Below are positions 11,181 to 22,158 of a DNA stretch of 64,000 bases, piece by piece. The translations under genes and the position numbers were made by a program. The notes beneath the pieces are model-generated. The model searched no databases and was not told where the DNA came from. It saw nothing but the letters and a program-made list of their open reading frames with translations. The stretch comes from Umbilicaria muhlenbergii. Lineage: Eukaryota > Ascomycota > Lecanoromycetes > Umbilicariales > Umbilicariaceae. The DNA lies in NCBI GenBank assembly GCA_000611775.1, contig KK106982.1:6132495-6196494 (forward strand), given 5' to 3'. Positions within the stretch are counted from its first letter, which is position 1, and every line of letters begins with the position of its first letter.

Positions 11181-11941
11181 ACGACCGTCGACTTTAGCGC
11201 ATCTATCAGGCGGGGTCCTCGGCAGGTAGCCTTTGGTGGAGATTGGAGATTATTATTATTGGATGACCACGTTTTGGTTGTTATCGATTATAGATCATAG
11301 AACACAGAGTGTAGAAGATAGACGTTATCGAAAGAGGGGACTGCGAAGTTTAAGAATTAAGAAGTCCCAACTCGCTCGTGCGCCCGACGTATTTGCTGAT
11401 TCGAGTCTCCACCGCACATGGCCGCCTGCTTTCTGGAATCGGGCTAGATCCCAAGCAGACGAGAAAGTTCGCAGGATCGTGGCCTCTGATAAGTTAAAGT
11501 CAAGCACAGTCGAGATCGACGCAACCGCACGCTAAGGGCGCCACGAGAGGCAGGGATCGAGGGTGCAAACAATGATAATCAAGTGGATTCCTCGACGACG
11601 ACGAGGAGAGGAAGCATTTGGACGTCAAAGCTGTACGAATACTCTTAGGTGGATGCGGTTACGGAGTTGCATCCACTCGAGTCAGTGTAGAGGTAGTATG
11701 CCTTCTCGATCTTTCCATGTTCAGTGTTCGATTATCTATGCTTGAGTTCTGTCATCCTAGAAGTATCGCTGTGACTTCGATATGTGTCGTGGCGGATCTC
11801 CCAACATGGTGAAGCCATTGTGGTCTTCGATAGGAGCTTACAGGTGCTTGTGGACACATGAAGAAGCACTGCTCAAGACCATCAATATGAGTGCACTCAG
11901 CCTCCACGTCTTGACACCCGGTAGCTTCACAGCCAGCGACA
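11181..11941. other. Intergenic, nothing recognised
   Basis: This stretch lies between the 5' side of the coiled-coil gene and the 2EXR-like gene, which are transcribed divergently. It may contain both promoters. No gene or repeat is supported. Confidence 0.5.
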
Positions 11942-12889
11942 ATGTCCAATCCGAAGAAAGTTACCGGGCCGCACACGAAGAAGGTTGCTGGGCCAGTCCC
12001 GAAAAAGGCTGCTGGGCTGTGGACCGAGCACTGGTGAGTTACCTGAACTGCGGGATCCGACTTTCCGCTGACAGGAAGCAACGCTAGGACTACCTGCTCG
12101 AACATTGTCCCCGACAAACCGCTCCGTCGCAGCGGCCGCAGACTGGTGTCTACAGTCGCATCGTCCCCACTGTTCCGCCTTCCAGGCGAGGTCAGGGTCA
12201 TGATATACACGTTCCTTCTGACTTCGGAAACTGCGACGGAGGATCCCCTCGTGTTCGCACACATGGCTGATTACCACAGCCACGAGAGCGGACTTGATAC
12301 CCTTCCCCCACACGACTCCCCTCCTCGCTCCATGCATCCGGCAATACTCCGCACGTGCCGCCTGGTCCGCTTTGAGGCAAGGCCAATCCTCTACCGGAGG
12401 AACAAGTTCATCTTCACAAACACACCAAGCGCCCACGGATTCAGGCGTTACGCTGACCCGGAGATGACGCCATCCCTCACGCACGTTACCTTGAGACTCA
12501 ACACATATCAGCCTCGCTATAGGTTTCAGGGTAGAACATTCATAGCAGACTATCCGAACCTAAACAGGCTCGAGATCATCGTCGTGCTACCGCCCACCTT
12601 GCTAACCCCAACCTCAGGCTGGTACGGTCGGCCAACCCGTCTTCTCGAAGCAGAACGAGAGGAATTACGTAGTCTCCTGTGGGCTATGGTCAATAGCCTT
12701 CGCGGCATTAGGACGATCCTTGTCCGCCACGAGCGGGTGTGCAACGGACAGAACGGTGAGCTCTTTCGCCCATTAAGTGCATTGGTCGAAGTGTACATGG
12801 AGCTGGTCTACGAGGGCAATGGTCACAAAAAGCAGAAGAAAGCGATCTGGAAGGTCATCGAAGACCACATTTATACATTTACACAGTAA
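11942..12889 (+). CDS. 2EXR/F-box-like domain protein
   Basis: Predicted exons are 11942-12033 and 12088-12889 (297 aa), joined by a 54-nt GTGAGT..CTAG intron. This start supplies an ATG, which the longer second frame lacks. The N-terminus has three diverged copies of a basic KKVxGP unit. The second exon opens with SSPLFRLPGEVRVMIYTFLL, the hallmark of the fungal 2EXR (F-box-like) family. An ILRTCRLVRFEARPILYRRN segment follows, then the usual FRRYA..LTHVTLRL region. Members are numerous in Pezizomycotina and mostly unstudied. Any role as a ubiquitin-ligase adaptor is unproven. The downstream AG at 12073 would give an immediate stop, which favours the 12087 acceptor. Confidence 0.85.
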
Positions 12890-13029
12890 CATGGCTACAT
12901 CAGACCAATCGTGCGGCTACCCTCTTTTTGGAGGACGCTTCGTTAGCGTTGAATCAGACTCATGTCGTGGCACCCTCCGCTGAGGGTTCCCTCAGCTACT
13001 CAGAGACGGATTTGGAGAAACGTTTGATG

Positions 13030-13059
13030 GTAGAGATTGTAGATGTCATGGATCTCTAC
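13030..13059. other. Inverted repeat GTAGAGAT..ATCTCTAC
   Basis: Perfect 8-bp arms (13030-13037 and 13052-13059) are separated by 14 nt. They lie 3' of the 2EXR-like gene. The role is unknown; a 3'-end RNA hairpin is possible. Confidence 0.6.
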
Positions 13060-13109
13060 AATACTCACTTGAGGATTTCTCTTGTATCGTTTTGTTATTG
13101 TGCTATCAA

Positions 13110-13133
13110 GACGGTCTCCAGCTGGAGACCGTC
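13110..13133. other. Perfect 24-bp palindrome
   Basis: The half-site GACGGTCTCCAG is followed directly by its reverse complement, with no loop. It lies about 220 bp after the 2EXR-like stop and 310 bp before the next start. It could be a binding site for a dimeric regulator, an RNA hairpin, or chance. Confidence 0.7.
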
Positions 13134-13444
13134 GCTTGTATTGTGCATATGCCTGCTGCTTGTTTAATATGCCTCCGTCCGCTTACTTGGTTCTTGATTG
13201 CTTACTTGTACTTCTCAAACATGTGTTGACTTAGTGTAAGAGGTTCCTTCCTTGTGTCATTCTCGTCCTCACACCCAAATTCGGGAGGATTCCCTCATTA
13301 TCAAGATGGCGGTGTGGAGCACCTTATGAAACATTCGCTACTCCTGCATGCGGGTTTGCCGACGAGACATTTTATTAACACGAGACCTTACGCCTTACCT
13401 TATGTTCTTGATACTAGAACTCGGAACATTTTACCAGCATCATT

Positions 13445-13927
13445 ATGCGGGGCTTGAATCTATGTCTCAGTGTGGCGCTCATTCATTTTCTTAGTCTTAT
13501 TCTGGCTATACCATCTGCTCGAAATCATCGCCTCCCTTCTCGCTTACCTCGAGCGGAAGTAGACACTATAGCCTACCGCGTCCGCGCCACCCCCATCGTT
13601 CTTTCGATCACCATCTCTCAAGTGACCCCGCAGGGCCCCATTCGCGAATTGTTACTGGCCGCTTACGACACCGTCCGAGCATTTCAAATGCAACAGGGCT
13701 TGGGCCTGGTGCAGGGGAGCGAGTTCGTGCAGCAAGTCAACGCTGCAGTGTTGCGAATGTGGAACGCCAATAACCACCAATTGACTTGGGGGGTGGTCGG
13801 GGTCGTGCTTACAGGGCTGTTGGATTGGATCTCGCTGTCCCCTCATCCGCCGGCTATTGTGTTTAAGATCTTTGATGGCGTCAATCAGGTCGGGTTGGGA
13901 CAGATTGTTGTGTCTGATGGCCGATAA
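13445..13927 (+). CDS. Small secreted protein
   Basis: Single exon, 160 aa from ATG 13445. It opens with a clear signal peptide (basic MRG, then a hydrophobic core LCLSVALIHFLSLILAIPSA). The mature part is about 135 residues, almost without Cys, and includes PIVLSITISQV, a GP-rich turn, WGVVGVVLTGLL and a C-terminal PAIVFKIFDG stretch. No domain is recognised. The sequence shows only that it is probably secreted; an effector or cell-surface role is inference. The gene is flanked by 500-bp gaps and followed by a TCTAC-rich microsatellite. Confidence 0.7.
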   Translation: MRGLNLCLSVALIHFLSLILAIPSARNHRLPSRLPRAEVDTIAYRVRATPIVLSITISQVTPQGPIRELLLAAYDTVRAFQMQQGLGLVQGSEFVQQVNAAVLRMWNANNHQLTWGVVGVVLTGLLDWISLSPHPPAIVFKIFDGVNQVGLGQIVVSDGR

Positions 13928-14166
13928 TATAGGATGTTGATCTTCTGATGGAAAGGTTACTTTGACTGCAGGCTGGTTATAGAATTCCCGTCCTACAGCG
14001 GAGGGATTAGGATGGCATGTGAGGACCGAAGTTGAGGCGTTTCTGTCAGGGAAGCAAGCTTGATACGTTCTGCCTTGTTCGAGACGGATTAACTCTATAA
14101 TGTGATGAGGCCTCGTTGAAACCAGAAAGAGAGAGACACTCTTGCATCTGATCCTATTCTATATTA

Positions 14167-14287
14167 TTCTCTCATGTTCTCTCACTCTACTCTACTCTGC
14201 TGTACCCTAATCTACCCTCCTCTACTCTCCTCTCTTTTACGCTGTATCACTCTACATTACCCAGCTGTACTCTGCTTTCTCTCTTCT
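14167..14287. repeat. TCTAC/TCTCC-rich pyrimidine tract
   Basis: A low-complexity run of CTCTACTCTAC-type pentamers and hexamers lies between the secreted-protein gene and the convergent MoaE gene. Confidence 0.8.
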
Positions 14288-14407
14288 ATATAGGTGCATT
14301 AACACTAGACAACAACGTCTCCCATCTGTTTGATCAAACAATTGAACATGACCAAGTGAAGACTTGCAGAGCGTTGTCGAAAGCAGATGCAATATAATTG
14401 GTCACGG

Positions 14408-14971
14408 TCAAGTTGATAGCCTTCCCCCTACGTCGTGCACCGGTACTCCAGCAGCCCCATCCCGGTTCGCTCTCCATACGCCACCCTCTTCACCCCCAAA
14501 TTCCTCCAACTTCCAAATCTCGACCTTCTCCTTGCATTCCTCCAATGCCTCCTCGCCCGCTCTAAAAGCTGCCTGCCGATGCGGCGAAGAGACCGCGATC
14601 AATATGCTTTCTTCCCCAATCGGAACAACACCTAAACGGTGGACCAAAATAATGGCGGTAAGATTGTGTTTGGACTTCATGGCATTAGCAATGGAGAATA
14701 GGGTCTTCAGGGCTCGCGGTGCGTAGGATGAATATTGGAGTTCTTTGACGGGCTTGCCGCCGAAATTGTCCCTGGTTGTGCCTAGGAAATAGGTTAGACA
14801 TCTCTCAAGCGGTAAGGAATGGTTTGACGTACCAGCAAAGAGGACAATTGCGCCGGCCTTGGGGCTTTTGACCATTTTCATGACGGAGGTCACATCCAGA
14901 TGAGCATAGGTCAGCTCAACGTGAACGCCCTCCCCTGTGATAGTCTCTGGGAGAGGCTTTTCCGAAGACAT
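14408..14971 (-). CDS. cnxH: Molybdopterin synthase large subunit (MoaE/MOCS2B)
   Basis: Exons are 14971-14833 and 14781-14408 (170 aa). The 51-nt intron (GTACGT..GTCTAAC..CTAG) is a multiple of three, so the frame looks open across it; splicing restores the family sequence FAGTTRDNFGGKPV. The protein matches MoaE: AIVLFAGTTRD, LQYSSYAPRALK, IILVHRLGVVPIGE, ILIAVSSPHR, and the KVEIWKLEEF segment, whose Lys residues serve the active site in the family. With the sulfur-carrier subunit it inserts the dithiolene sulfurs into precursor Z to make molybdopterin, needed for nitrate reductase and other Mo enzymes in the cytosol. The longer upstream frame lacks an ATG, so I use ATG 14971. In Aspergillus this gene is called cnxH. 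Confidence 0.93.
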   Translation of the reverse strand: MSSEKPLPETITGEGVHVELTYAHLDVTSVMKMVKSPKAGAIVLFAGTSNHSLPLERCLTYFLGTTRDNFGGKPVKELQYSSYAPRALKTLFSIANAMKSKHNLTAIILVHRLGVVPIGEESILIAVSSPHRQAAFRAGEEALEECKEKVEIWKLEEFGGEEGGVWRANRDGAAGVPVHDVGGRLST

Positions 14972-15311
14972 CGTGGATGGCGTAGACAACGTGATTTAGG
15001 GCTGTGACATGTCTAGGTACCTGCAAAGAAAAAGCACCTATGCACCTAAGCCGACCAACTTTCGGCGCATTCTTGTCTCAGTATATTCCACCCCAGTTGT
15101 GAAATATTACGTAGTTGCGTTTCTCTCACATCATAAAATCATAAAAGTTTGCTTGGTTTGACGAGGCCAGAAATCCGCCGCATTGGCCGCGTCCGCGCCT
15201 GCCTGCCACGACTCTTTATTCCAACGTCTTTCCGTTCGCCTTCCCACTTCAGAATACCAGGTCTCCCTCCAGTGTTTCCTCTTTCCGCTAGCTAAAGCTT
15301 TTGTCGGCACC

Positions 15312-18111
15312 ATGTCTTCTTACCGACCGGTCGAAGACCGTTCAGGTCCTGGAGACACCTACCGACCCCTCCCAGCTCAGACTCGGGGCGACCGCAACGG
15401 CAGGATGTACGAGGAACAGAACTCGAGACCACATTCGAGAGATCAATCACGGCGGAGCTCGCCATCACCCAGACGATACACACCTCCGCATGGTAAACCA
15501 TAGATTGGGAAGATATAGTCTCACATGGCACATCTGCTAACTCTGGCCTCGAAAAGATCGCTCCAGGACTTCATCACATGGCGCGGCCAGAGGACCCAAC
15601 ACTATCGGTCGCCGAGAATGGGATGTAAGACGCGACAGGGACAACCTTCAGGATCACGAAGACTACAATCGAGGCCGACCGACATCCCCGCGACGAGGCA
15701 ACAAAGGCGGCTACAGAGACCGAGATCGCGAAGGTTATAGATCGCCCCGATATTACAGTCGTAGCAGAAGCGGAAGTCCACGAAGAGATCGATCACCATA
15801 TTATGGAGGACCACCGAGTAGAGAGGTGATGTTGGAGGGAATACCATTGGATATGGTAGAAGACGACGTTGGCCACCACCTCCCCATTTTCGCCTCCTTG
15901 AAGCATCCTTGTCAAAATGCAACTGGTCTAAGTGTTGTGTGAAACAATCGCTGGATCTTGGCTAAGGCGTAGCATGTGGCCGGTCTTCGGCCGATGCGTG
16001 AATCTACAGATATCAAGAGAACTGAAACAGTACCACGATGCCGAGGCGCTTGAAGATGTCCGTGTAATACGCGATCGGCAGACAAGTAAGTCTATTCTAC
16101 TATACTGTCATGTCGACATGCTTACGGTTCATTCACAGAGGTCTCCCGCGGTTTCGGGTTTCTAAGATTTGCGACGTTGGAAAAGTCAAAGGCGTTTGTG
16201 GAACGCAATTATCCAACGATCTACCTTTATGGCAATGAATCAGCGGATGGTGACGAGCAAGCAGCCAAAGTCCGAATAGCTTTCAGCCGCGAGAGGGACG
16301 ATCGAAATCGTGCCGAAAAACAGGAAGGCGAATGGACCTGCAAGATCGTGAGTCGAAATCATTCACTAGGGCATACATGCTCTTATTGAACATCAATCCA
16401 GTGTACTTGCGTCAACTTCCCTGGCCGTTTGAAATGTTTCCGCTGTCAGACACCTCAGATTGGTGAGCCGATACGCCAAACAGCTATTCTCCTCATTTCT
16501 AACCTTGCCAGATATGGCTGCGCTGGGTAATACAATGCAAGCCAAGCCCTCCGAATTCCTCAATAGCGGCGATAGCGATGCCTCCCCCGATGGGACGCCG
16601 TCACAATTTCTGCTTCTACGAGGACTCGAGCCGACGGTGACTGAAGAATTACTGGCGAAAGGGGTAGCCAAGATGTACAAGCCGAGCGGAGGGTCATCAC
16701 CGCCAACCGCGACTGCATCGAGGAAGGGTGGGGCCAAAGTCGCCTCAACAACCGGCGATGCTAACCTTGGTGCAAAAGATGGGAGTATTAGGAGGGTGTT
16801 GCTTGTTCGAGATCGTCGAAACGATGAAAGCTGGCGCTATGGCTTTGCCGAATTCGCGACCGTTGATGTAAGACATTCAAAGGTCTCAAAGGTCTCTTTG
16901 CTCACATCCTTTTACAGGACGCTCAGGCTGCGTTGATCAGATACAACTCGTTTGAAAAGTTCACTATTTCCTCGAAACCTGTCACTGCGAGCTATATCCA
17001 CGCAGGTGTATTCGTGCCTGTCTTCGATATAGCTCCAGGGACCGAAAAGTTCACCTTCAGCCCTTTGAACAACACAGCTACCAAGCTGGCGTACTGGGAT
17101 CAAGAAGCCTACGTTAGCGAATTGGTCGTCTCTACTGCGGAGCCGGGAAGAGTGGCTGGTACGGCTGAGAATCAAGCCAGATCAGCTTCGGACAAGGCTG
17201 CTGCAGCCGCTGAGAAAGAGGGATTGATCAAAGTTTCAAAGGAGACTGAGGCAAAAGCAAAGAAACGGAAAGCCGAAGCCAGCGCTGTAGCAAAACAGAA
17301 GAAGGTACATGTATTCCAGCATACCGCTGCAATCTCCCACTAACACTCCCAGACCGCACCCGCTCACCTCCAATTCTGGAGCAACCGGCACGCCGAACTC
17401 CACGGCATCCCACCCCCCGACCAACCAGCCGACAGCAACTCCGACAACCCCGACCAACCCGCCGCACCCACCTCTACCAAAGATCCCACCACGGCACCCA
17501 CTCAATCCTTCGCCGACCCCCAAAAACACTGCTGCTACCTCTGCTCCCGCCAATTCAAATCTCCCGCCGAAGTCAATAAACACCAACGCCTCAGCGACCT
17601 CCACCGCTCCAACCTCCTCAACCCAGACCTCATATCCAAAGCCCTCGCCAAAATGTCCAAAGCTGGCCTCTCTCCCACCTCCACCTCACCCTCCGCCCAC
17701 GACACAGCCGAATACCGCGACCGCGCCAAAGAACGCCGCGCCGCCTTCGGCGCCTCCTCCAAAACCCTCTCCTCCCTCCCCCTCAAAAAAGACCGAGCTC
17801 TCGACCCCCCAAACGCCGCCGCCCAGGACGACGATGACGACAACGAGCCCGCCGTCCCCGCACCATCGAAAGGCGCGTCCCTACTCGGGAAAATGGGCTG
17901 GTCGGCTGGCGAGGGATTGGGCGCCACGGGGTCGGGAAGGACGGCGCCGATCGCGACGGAGATGTATGTGCAGGGGGTGGGGTTGGGGGCGCAGGGGGGG
18001 AAGGTGGGGGATGCGGTGCTGGAGGCGGAGAGGGCGACGAGGGGGGGGTATGGGGGGTTTTTGGAGAGAACGAGGGAGGGGGCGAAGGAGAGGTTTGAGC
18101 GGATGGGGTAG
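15312..18111 (+). CDS. RBM5/RBM10-like splicing factor (RRM, RanBP2 zinc finger, C2H2, G-patch)
   Basis: Eight predicted exons: 15312-15492, 15557-15867, 16010-16085, 16139-16347, 16402-16462, 16512-16867, 16918-17304 and 17353-18111 (779 aa, in frame throughout). An N-terminal RS-rich tail is followed by RRM1 (about residues 149-240; VMLEGIPLDM, then RNP1 RGFGFLRF). A RanBP2-type zinc finger (about 255-279) matches W-x-C-x2-C-x3-N-x6-C-x2-C exactly, and is built across an intron. RRM2 spans about 300-430. The C2H2 finger CYLCSRQF..VNKHQRLSDLH sits at about 588-611, the AEYRDRAKERRAAFG motif follows, and a G-patch lies at about 701-743. This is the domain order of RBM5/RBM10, spliceosome A-complex proteins that influence 3' splice-site choice. 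Intron 2 has a weak GTTGGC donor, so that junction is the least certain. The last exon switches from C-ending to G-ending codons near 17890. Confidence 0.92.
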
Positions 18112-18505
18112 GTGGGCTTGGGGGTCAGGAGGGGGGAAGGGGTTGGGGTTGGGGTTGTAAGATGATGTAGGATAGGTTGTGAATAGGTGGCGACGAGGCT
18201 TGTGGAGAGGGAAGTGAAGCGGACATGATGACATAGAAGGACTCAAGCCGGATTGAAGAAGGAACAATGAAAGACTCAAATCAGTACATTTCACGGGTTT
18301 ATCTGCACGTTCATTCCTTACGCTACACACGGTCATGACTACAATCCATTTCCATGCTAGCCTCGGAAACCCAAGCCGTGTTGTCTTTCGAAAAAACCTC
18401 TTTTCTACACGCTACCGTAATTGTACTCTACCCTATCTTATCATACACCCCCACCCCCGCGCCCGCCCCCTGCCCCCTGCCACCCCCCCGGACACCCTTA
18501 GGTAG
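18112..18505. other. Convergent intergenic spacer
   Basis: This is the 3' region shared by the RBM5-like and acetyl-CoA transporter genes. G-rich DNA after 18111 changes to C-rich DNA near 18440. No gene is seen. Confidence 0.6.
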
Positions 18506-20706
18506 TTACCGCCCCTCCTCCCCCGCCAACCTCCACGCCCTCAACGGCAGCGCCTGCAACTTTACCGCCTTGGGTCTGATAAACGCCCAAAACGTCACCG
18601 CCCCGATAATCACACACAGCACATTCGTAATATAATACCCATCGACGGAGATATCGCACGTGCCGCCGCCCTCGACGCAGCGGTGTTTTTCCGCCTCGGC
18701 GACGCACGAGAAGGGGGTCGTGATGGGGTTCGTAGGGGGTTTGGAGGTGGATGAAAGGGAGGAATGGGGGGGAGTGCAGGTGGCGACGGTGAAGGCGTCG
18801 ACGAGTTTGAGGATGAAGAAGCGGGGAAAGGTGCCGCCGAGGTTGGAGACGCTGGTCAGGCCAGGGGGGGTTAGCCGACCGGTGTGTGTGAAAGTGAGCT
18901 TGGGTTGGGAAAAGGGCGAAGACTTACGTGGCGAGCAGGGTCATGTAAGTGCCGCCGATGACGGGGTCGGCGATTTTGGCGTGGAAGGCCGAGATGGAAA
19001 CGAACATGACTGTGTTGGTGAAGGTGGAGAAGATGTGCGACCCGATGACTGTGAGGAGGTACCACGATTGCACGCCCGTGCGAGGGAACATCATGACGAC
19101 GGATTGGGATATCAGCGCCGCGATGAGCCGGCCGACGAAGGCGTAGCACCAGACGTGGATGGGCGGGTAGGCGGTCGACCAGCGGCCGGCGTAGTATCCC
19201 AAGCCGATTTCAAAGGGGAAGTCGATGAGGACTGTGAGGGCCATGTCTTCCTGGCTGAAACCCTTGTCGAGGAGTTTGAGGTTCGTGACGGCGTCGTTGG
19301 CTTGGAAGCCGATTTTGGCCATCAGGTGGATCATGATGATGGTTTGGATGTTGCGCAGCTTGAGGATGCCGAGCATGCTTTTGTAGACTTCGACGATGCC
19401 GTCGCGGTCTTTGGTCTTTTCTTCCTTTTTGAGCAGGCTGAGGCCGAGGGTTACGACTAGGTAGGCCCAGCCCCAGAAGGTGAGGTAGCCGCCGAGGGTC
19501 ATGACGCCTTCGGGCTTGGGGCTGGAGCGGAAATAGCGGTTGGCGAAGTCGGGGGCGTTGAAGGCGAGGAAGACGGTGTGGGACATGAATTGGCCGCCGG
19601 TTAGACCGACGGTCTGGGCGGTTGATGCGTATGAGAGGTTGGAGGGCGAGATGAGGGTCAGAGCCCATCCTATTGGGATATGTTAGCCACGCCTCTGGCT
19701 TTCCTGCAACCGTGGGCCTCTTACCGTCTACAGCGATATCCTGGGTAGCACACAAGAACACCAGGAAGAACCACCACCAGGTGAACGTCCAAACGCCAGA
19801 TCCATCACTTGCCCCAGCTGCAACCATCATCTCCTTAATTCTACCCCCCAAATATATCATGCCAAGCCCCGAACAGATCTGTATAGGCATAATCCAACTT
19901 TTTCTCCTCCCTACCCTAGGGTTCCACACCGCATCCACGATCGGACTCCATAGCAACTTCAGCGAATACGGATACACCGCTAGAGAGAACACCCCTATTT
20001 GCCCATACGACAGATGTTTCTTCAATAGAAAAGGTACCGATCCTGACGCCAACCCCATGGGTATACCCTGCAGAAAGTACAACAGCACCAGGAAAAGAAA
20101 GTTCCTCCGGTCTTGCCTCGGTAGGTCGAAGAAACCGGTGTTCTTGTGAGGCGTAAGGGGCGTTGGCGGTGGTTCGTCGTCTAATGTGAAACGCTCCCTG
20201 TTCATGAGATGGGCCGTTTGTGAAGCGGAGGTCGGATCATCGAGCGAGGGGTTCTTCCGCCTCAACTCCACATGGGAGTTCATGCTGCCGTTGGCGTGGC
20301 CGTTGGCATGCCCGTTCTGCCCTTCTGATGCAGTCGAGCGTGCCTGGTCTCGTTCGTGTGGTCTCGAGGAGGGGGATTTTCGTCGCATCTGGGGATCTTC
20401 GCTGTCGGATTCGTCTTCGGAGAGCTCGTCCCGAAGAAGTTGCAGACTTTCTTCTGGTGTTGAGGATGTCGAGAGGCGGGCAGCTGTGATTGTGAAATTT
20501 GTTCTACTTTGGTTTGCTCTAGACGGGTCTGATTCCGCGTTTTCGTCGTGGGGGATTTGATGGTGATGGAGCCCCTGATCTATGCGCCGAAGCTGGTCTA
20601 GGTGGATGTCGTGTGAGGAGCGGTGAACAGGTAGGACAGATTGATTGTGTACAGCGGGATTGAGGTGGAAGTGAAGTGGAATAGTGTCACCAAGTGGGGT
20701 CGGCAT
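18506..20706 (-). CDS. Acetyl-CoA transporter (AT-1/SLC33A1 family)
   Basis: Exons are 20706-19725, 19669-18928 and 18851-18506 (689 aa). The introns are 55 and 76 nt. ATG 20706 follows a non-ATG upstream extension. The first 170 residues are polar and probably cytosolic. Family sequence starts at LPRQDRRNFLFLVLLYFLQG and continues with GLASGSVPFLLKKHLSYGQIG, WSPIVDAVW, a Trp-rich FTWWWFFLVFLCATQDIAVDGWAL and GLTGGQFMS, giving about a dozen membrane helices. AT-1 carriers exchange acetyl-CoA for CoA across the ER membrane and supply lumenal lysine acetylation. The gene is divergent from CENP-O with 407 bp between starts. The fit to the family is strong; the transport role is taken from the family. 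Confidence 0.93.
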
Positions 20707-21113
20707 CCATCTGGCGTGGTCGGGGCGAGCCTCTGGCAAAGGACTCGCTGGCCTCTAAATTGCCTTAGTCAGGTTCCTGAACTTAGTGAGCGAGCGTCAG
20801 GCACATTTCCGAAACAGGTCGCCTTATGGATGGGCCGGAACGACGCGGGTGCCAGCAGGAAATGATCGGTCATCCTGGTGGCGTAGCTCCTGCGATCCGT
20901 GAGGTTGTCCCAGGCGAATGACTGAGGCCACGCTGAACAAGCAGCGAACGGTGCTGGAGGTTGGACTTGCCTTTGTTGACGGCGGCAGGCACGTGACACC
21001 GTGACGGGAACTCCAAGGGACGCGACAACCCAGTTCTTCCTCCATCAAATCACCATCGATCCCCCAACACGACTGCATCACGAGACCATCAACAATCGAT
21101 TCAATCATCCACC
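20707..21113. promoter_or_regulatory. Shared 5' region of acetyl-CoA transporter and CENP-O genes
   Basis: A 407-bp gap lies between two divergent starts, so both promoters must sit here or overlap it. I see no named motif I can defend. Confidence 0.45.
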
Positions 21114-22035
21114 ATGGCCGAGATCAACATCCAAGACTCCCAAGTCTCCGTCATCCCAGAAACACAACCAGGCGAAGACCAACTCGACGCCGAAATCGCG
21201 ACCATCAGATCCCAAAGTACCCGCTCCCACCTCCCCTTTCCACCACCATCCCCCACCTCACTAACCTCCCCTCGCAGTCAAATCCCTCACCCACCGCCGC
21301 TCCATCCTCACCGCCTCCCTCCTAACATCCCCCTCCACCCAATCCCTCCTCCCCTCTTCCTCCCCCTCCCCCCTCCACACCCTCTCTCACACCCAGACCC
21401 ACCACCGCATCCAAACCCTCCACCGCCTCTGCCCCGGCACCACCACCTTCTCCGTCCGCGACCCCGACCCCCACGCCCACGGCCCCCTCCTCGGCATCCG
21501 CATCGAAGCCTTCTCCCCCCCCACCCGCTCCTTCCTCCCCCCCTACTACATCCTCCTATCGCAACCCTACTCCGCCCACCCCTCACTCTGGCGCATCCAT
21601 CGACACACCATCCCGCCCTGCATACCTCTCCCGGGGCTCGTGGCGAAATACCTACCCCCGCCACACGCCGCGGGGACAACCACGAAGGTTTCGAGGGCGC
21701 AAAATCTACCGCGGTTGGTAAGGGAGTTGAGGCGCGAGATAGTCGGGTATCTACTGCGCCAGGGAGCGGTTGAGAAGATGCGAGCAGGGCTGGTGGGGCA
21801 GGGGGTTGTGGATGTGAAGGCGACGGATGCGGAGGGGAGGGATGTGAGGATTGAGTGGGGGAGCGGGGCCGTGGGGAGGGTGAGAGTTAGCAAGGAGGGG
21901 GGGGTGGAGAAGGCGGTTGTGCTTGGGGAGAGCGGGAGAGCGAGGGAGATGGAGAGGAAGGTGCTGGGTGGGGGTGCGGCTGGGAGGGTGGAGGGAATTG
22001 TGGAGAGGCTGAGGGAGGTGGGGAGGGGGGTATAG
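21114..22035 (+). CDS. CENP-O kinetochore protein (Mcm21-like)
   Basis: Exons are 21114-21216 and 21278-22035 (286 aa); the 61-nt intron has a CACTAACC branch site. The N-terminus reads DQLDAEIATIRSQ, then IKSLTHRRSILTASLL after splicing, a short helical start typical of the family. The centre has GPLLGIRIEAF, LPPYYILLSQPY and LWRIHRHTIPPCIPL, which match the CENP-O RWD-type core. A helical stretch LPRLVRELRREIVGYLLRQ follows. CENP-O belongs to the CENP-O/P/Q/U (COMA in yeast) group of the constitutive centromere-associated network, linking centromeric chromatin to outer kinetochore parts. The first half uses C-ending codons and the last third G-ending codons, making the exon strongly skewed. 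Its 3' end lies only 123 bp from the convergent ATG29 stop. Confidence 0.85.
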
Positions 22036-22158
22036 ATCTTGCTTGCAAGCATGAGAACGGGGATAAGGGATAAGGTGGAGTTATTCAGGCCATCAAACCA
22101 GCAGCCCTTATCTTGTACACAAAACCACCTCAACCCCCCTTCTCTACCGAACCCGACT

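Larger units (their letters stand above)
12890..13444. other. Intergenic with two inverted repeats
   Basis: No gene is seen. The stretch lies 3' of the 2EXR-like gene and 5' of the secreted protein and contains the two hairpins listed separately. Confidence 0.6.
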
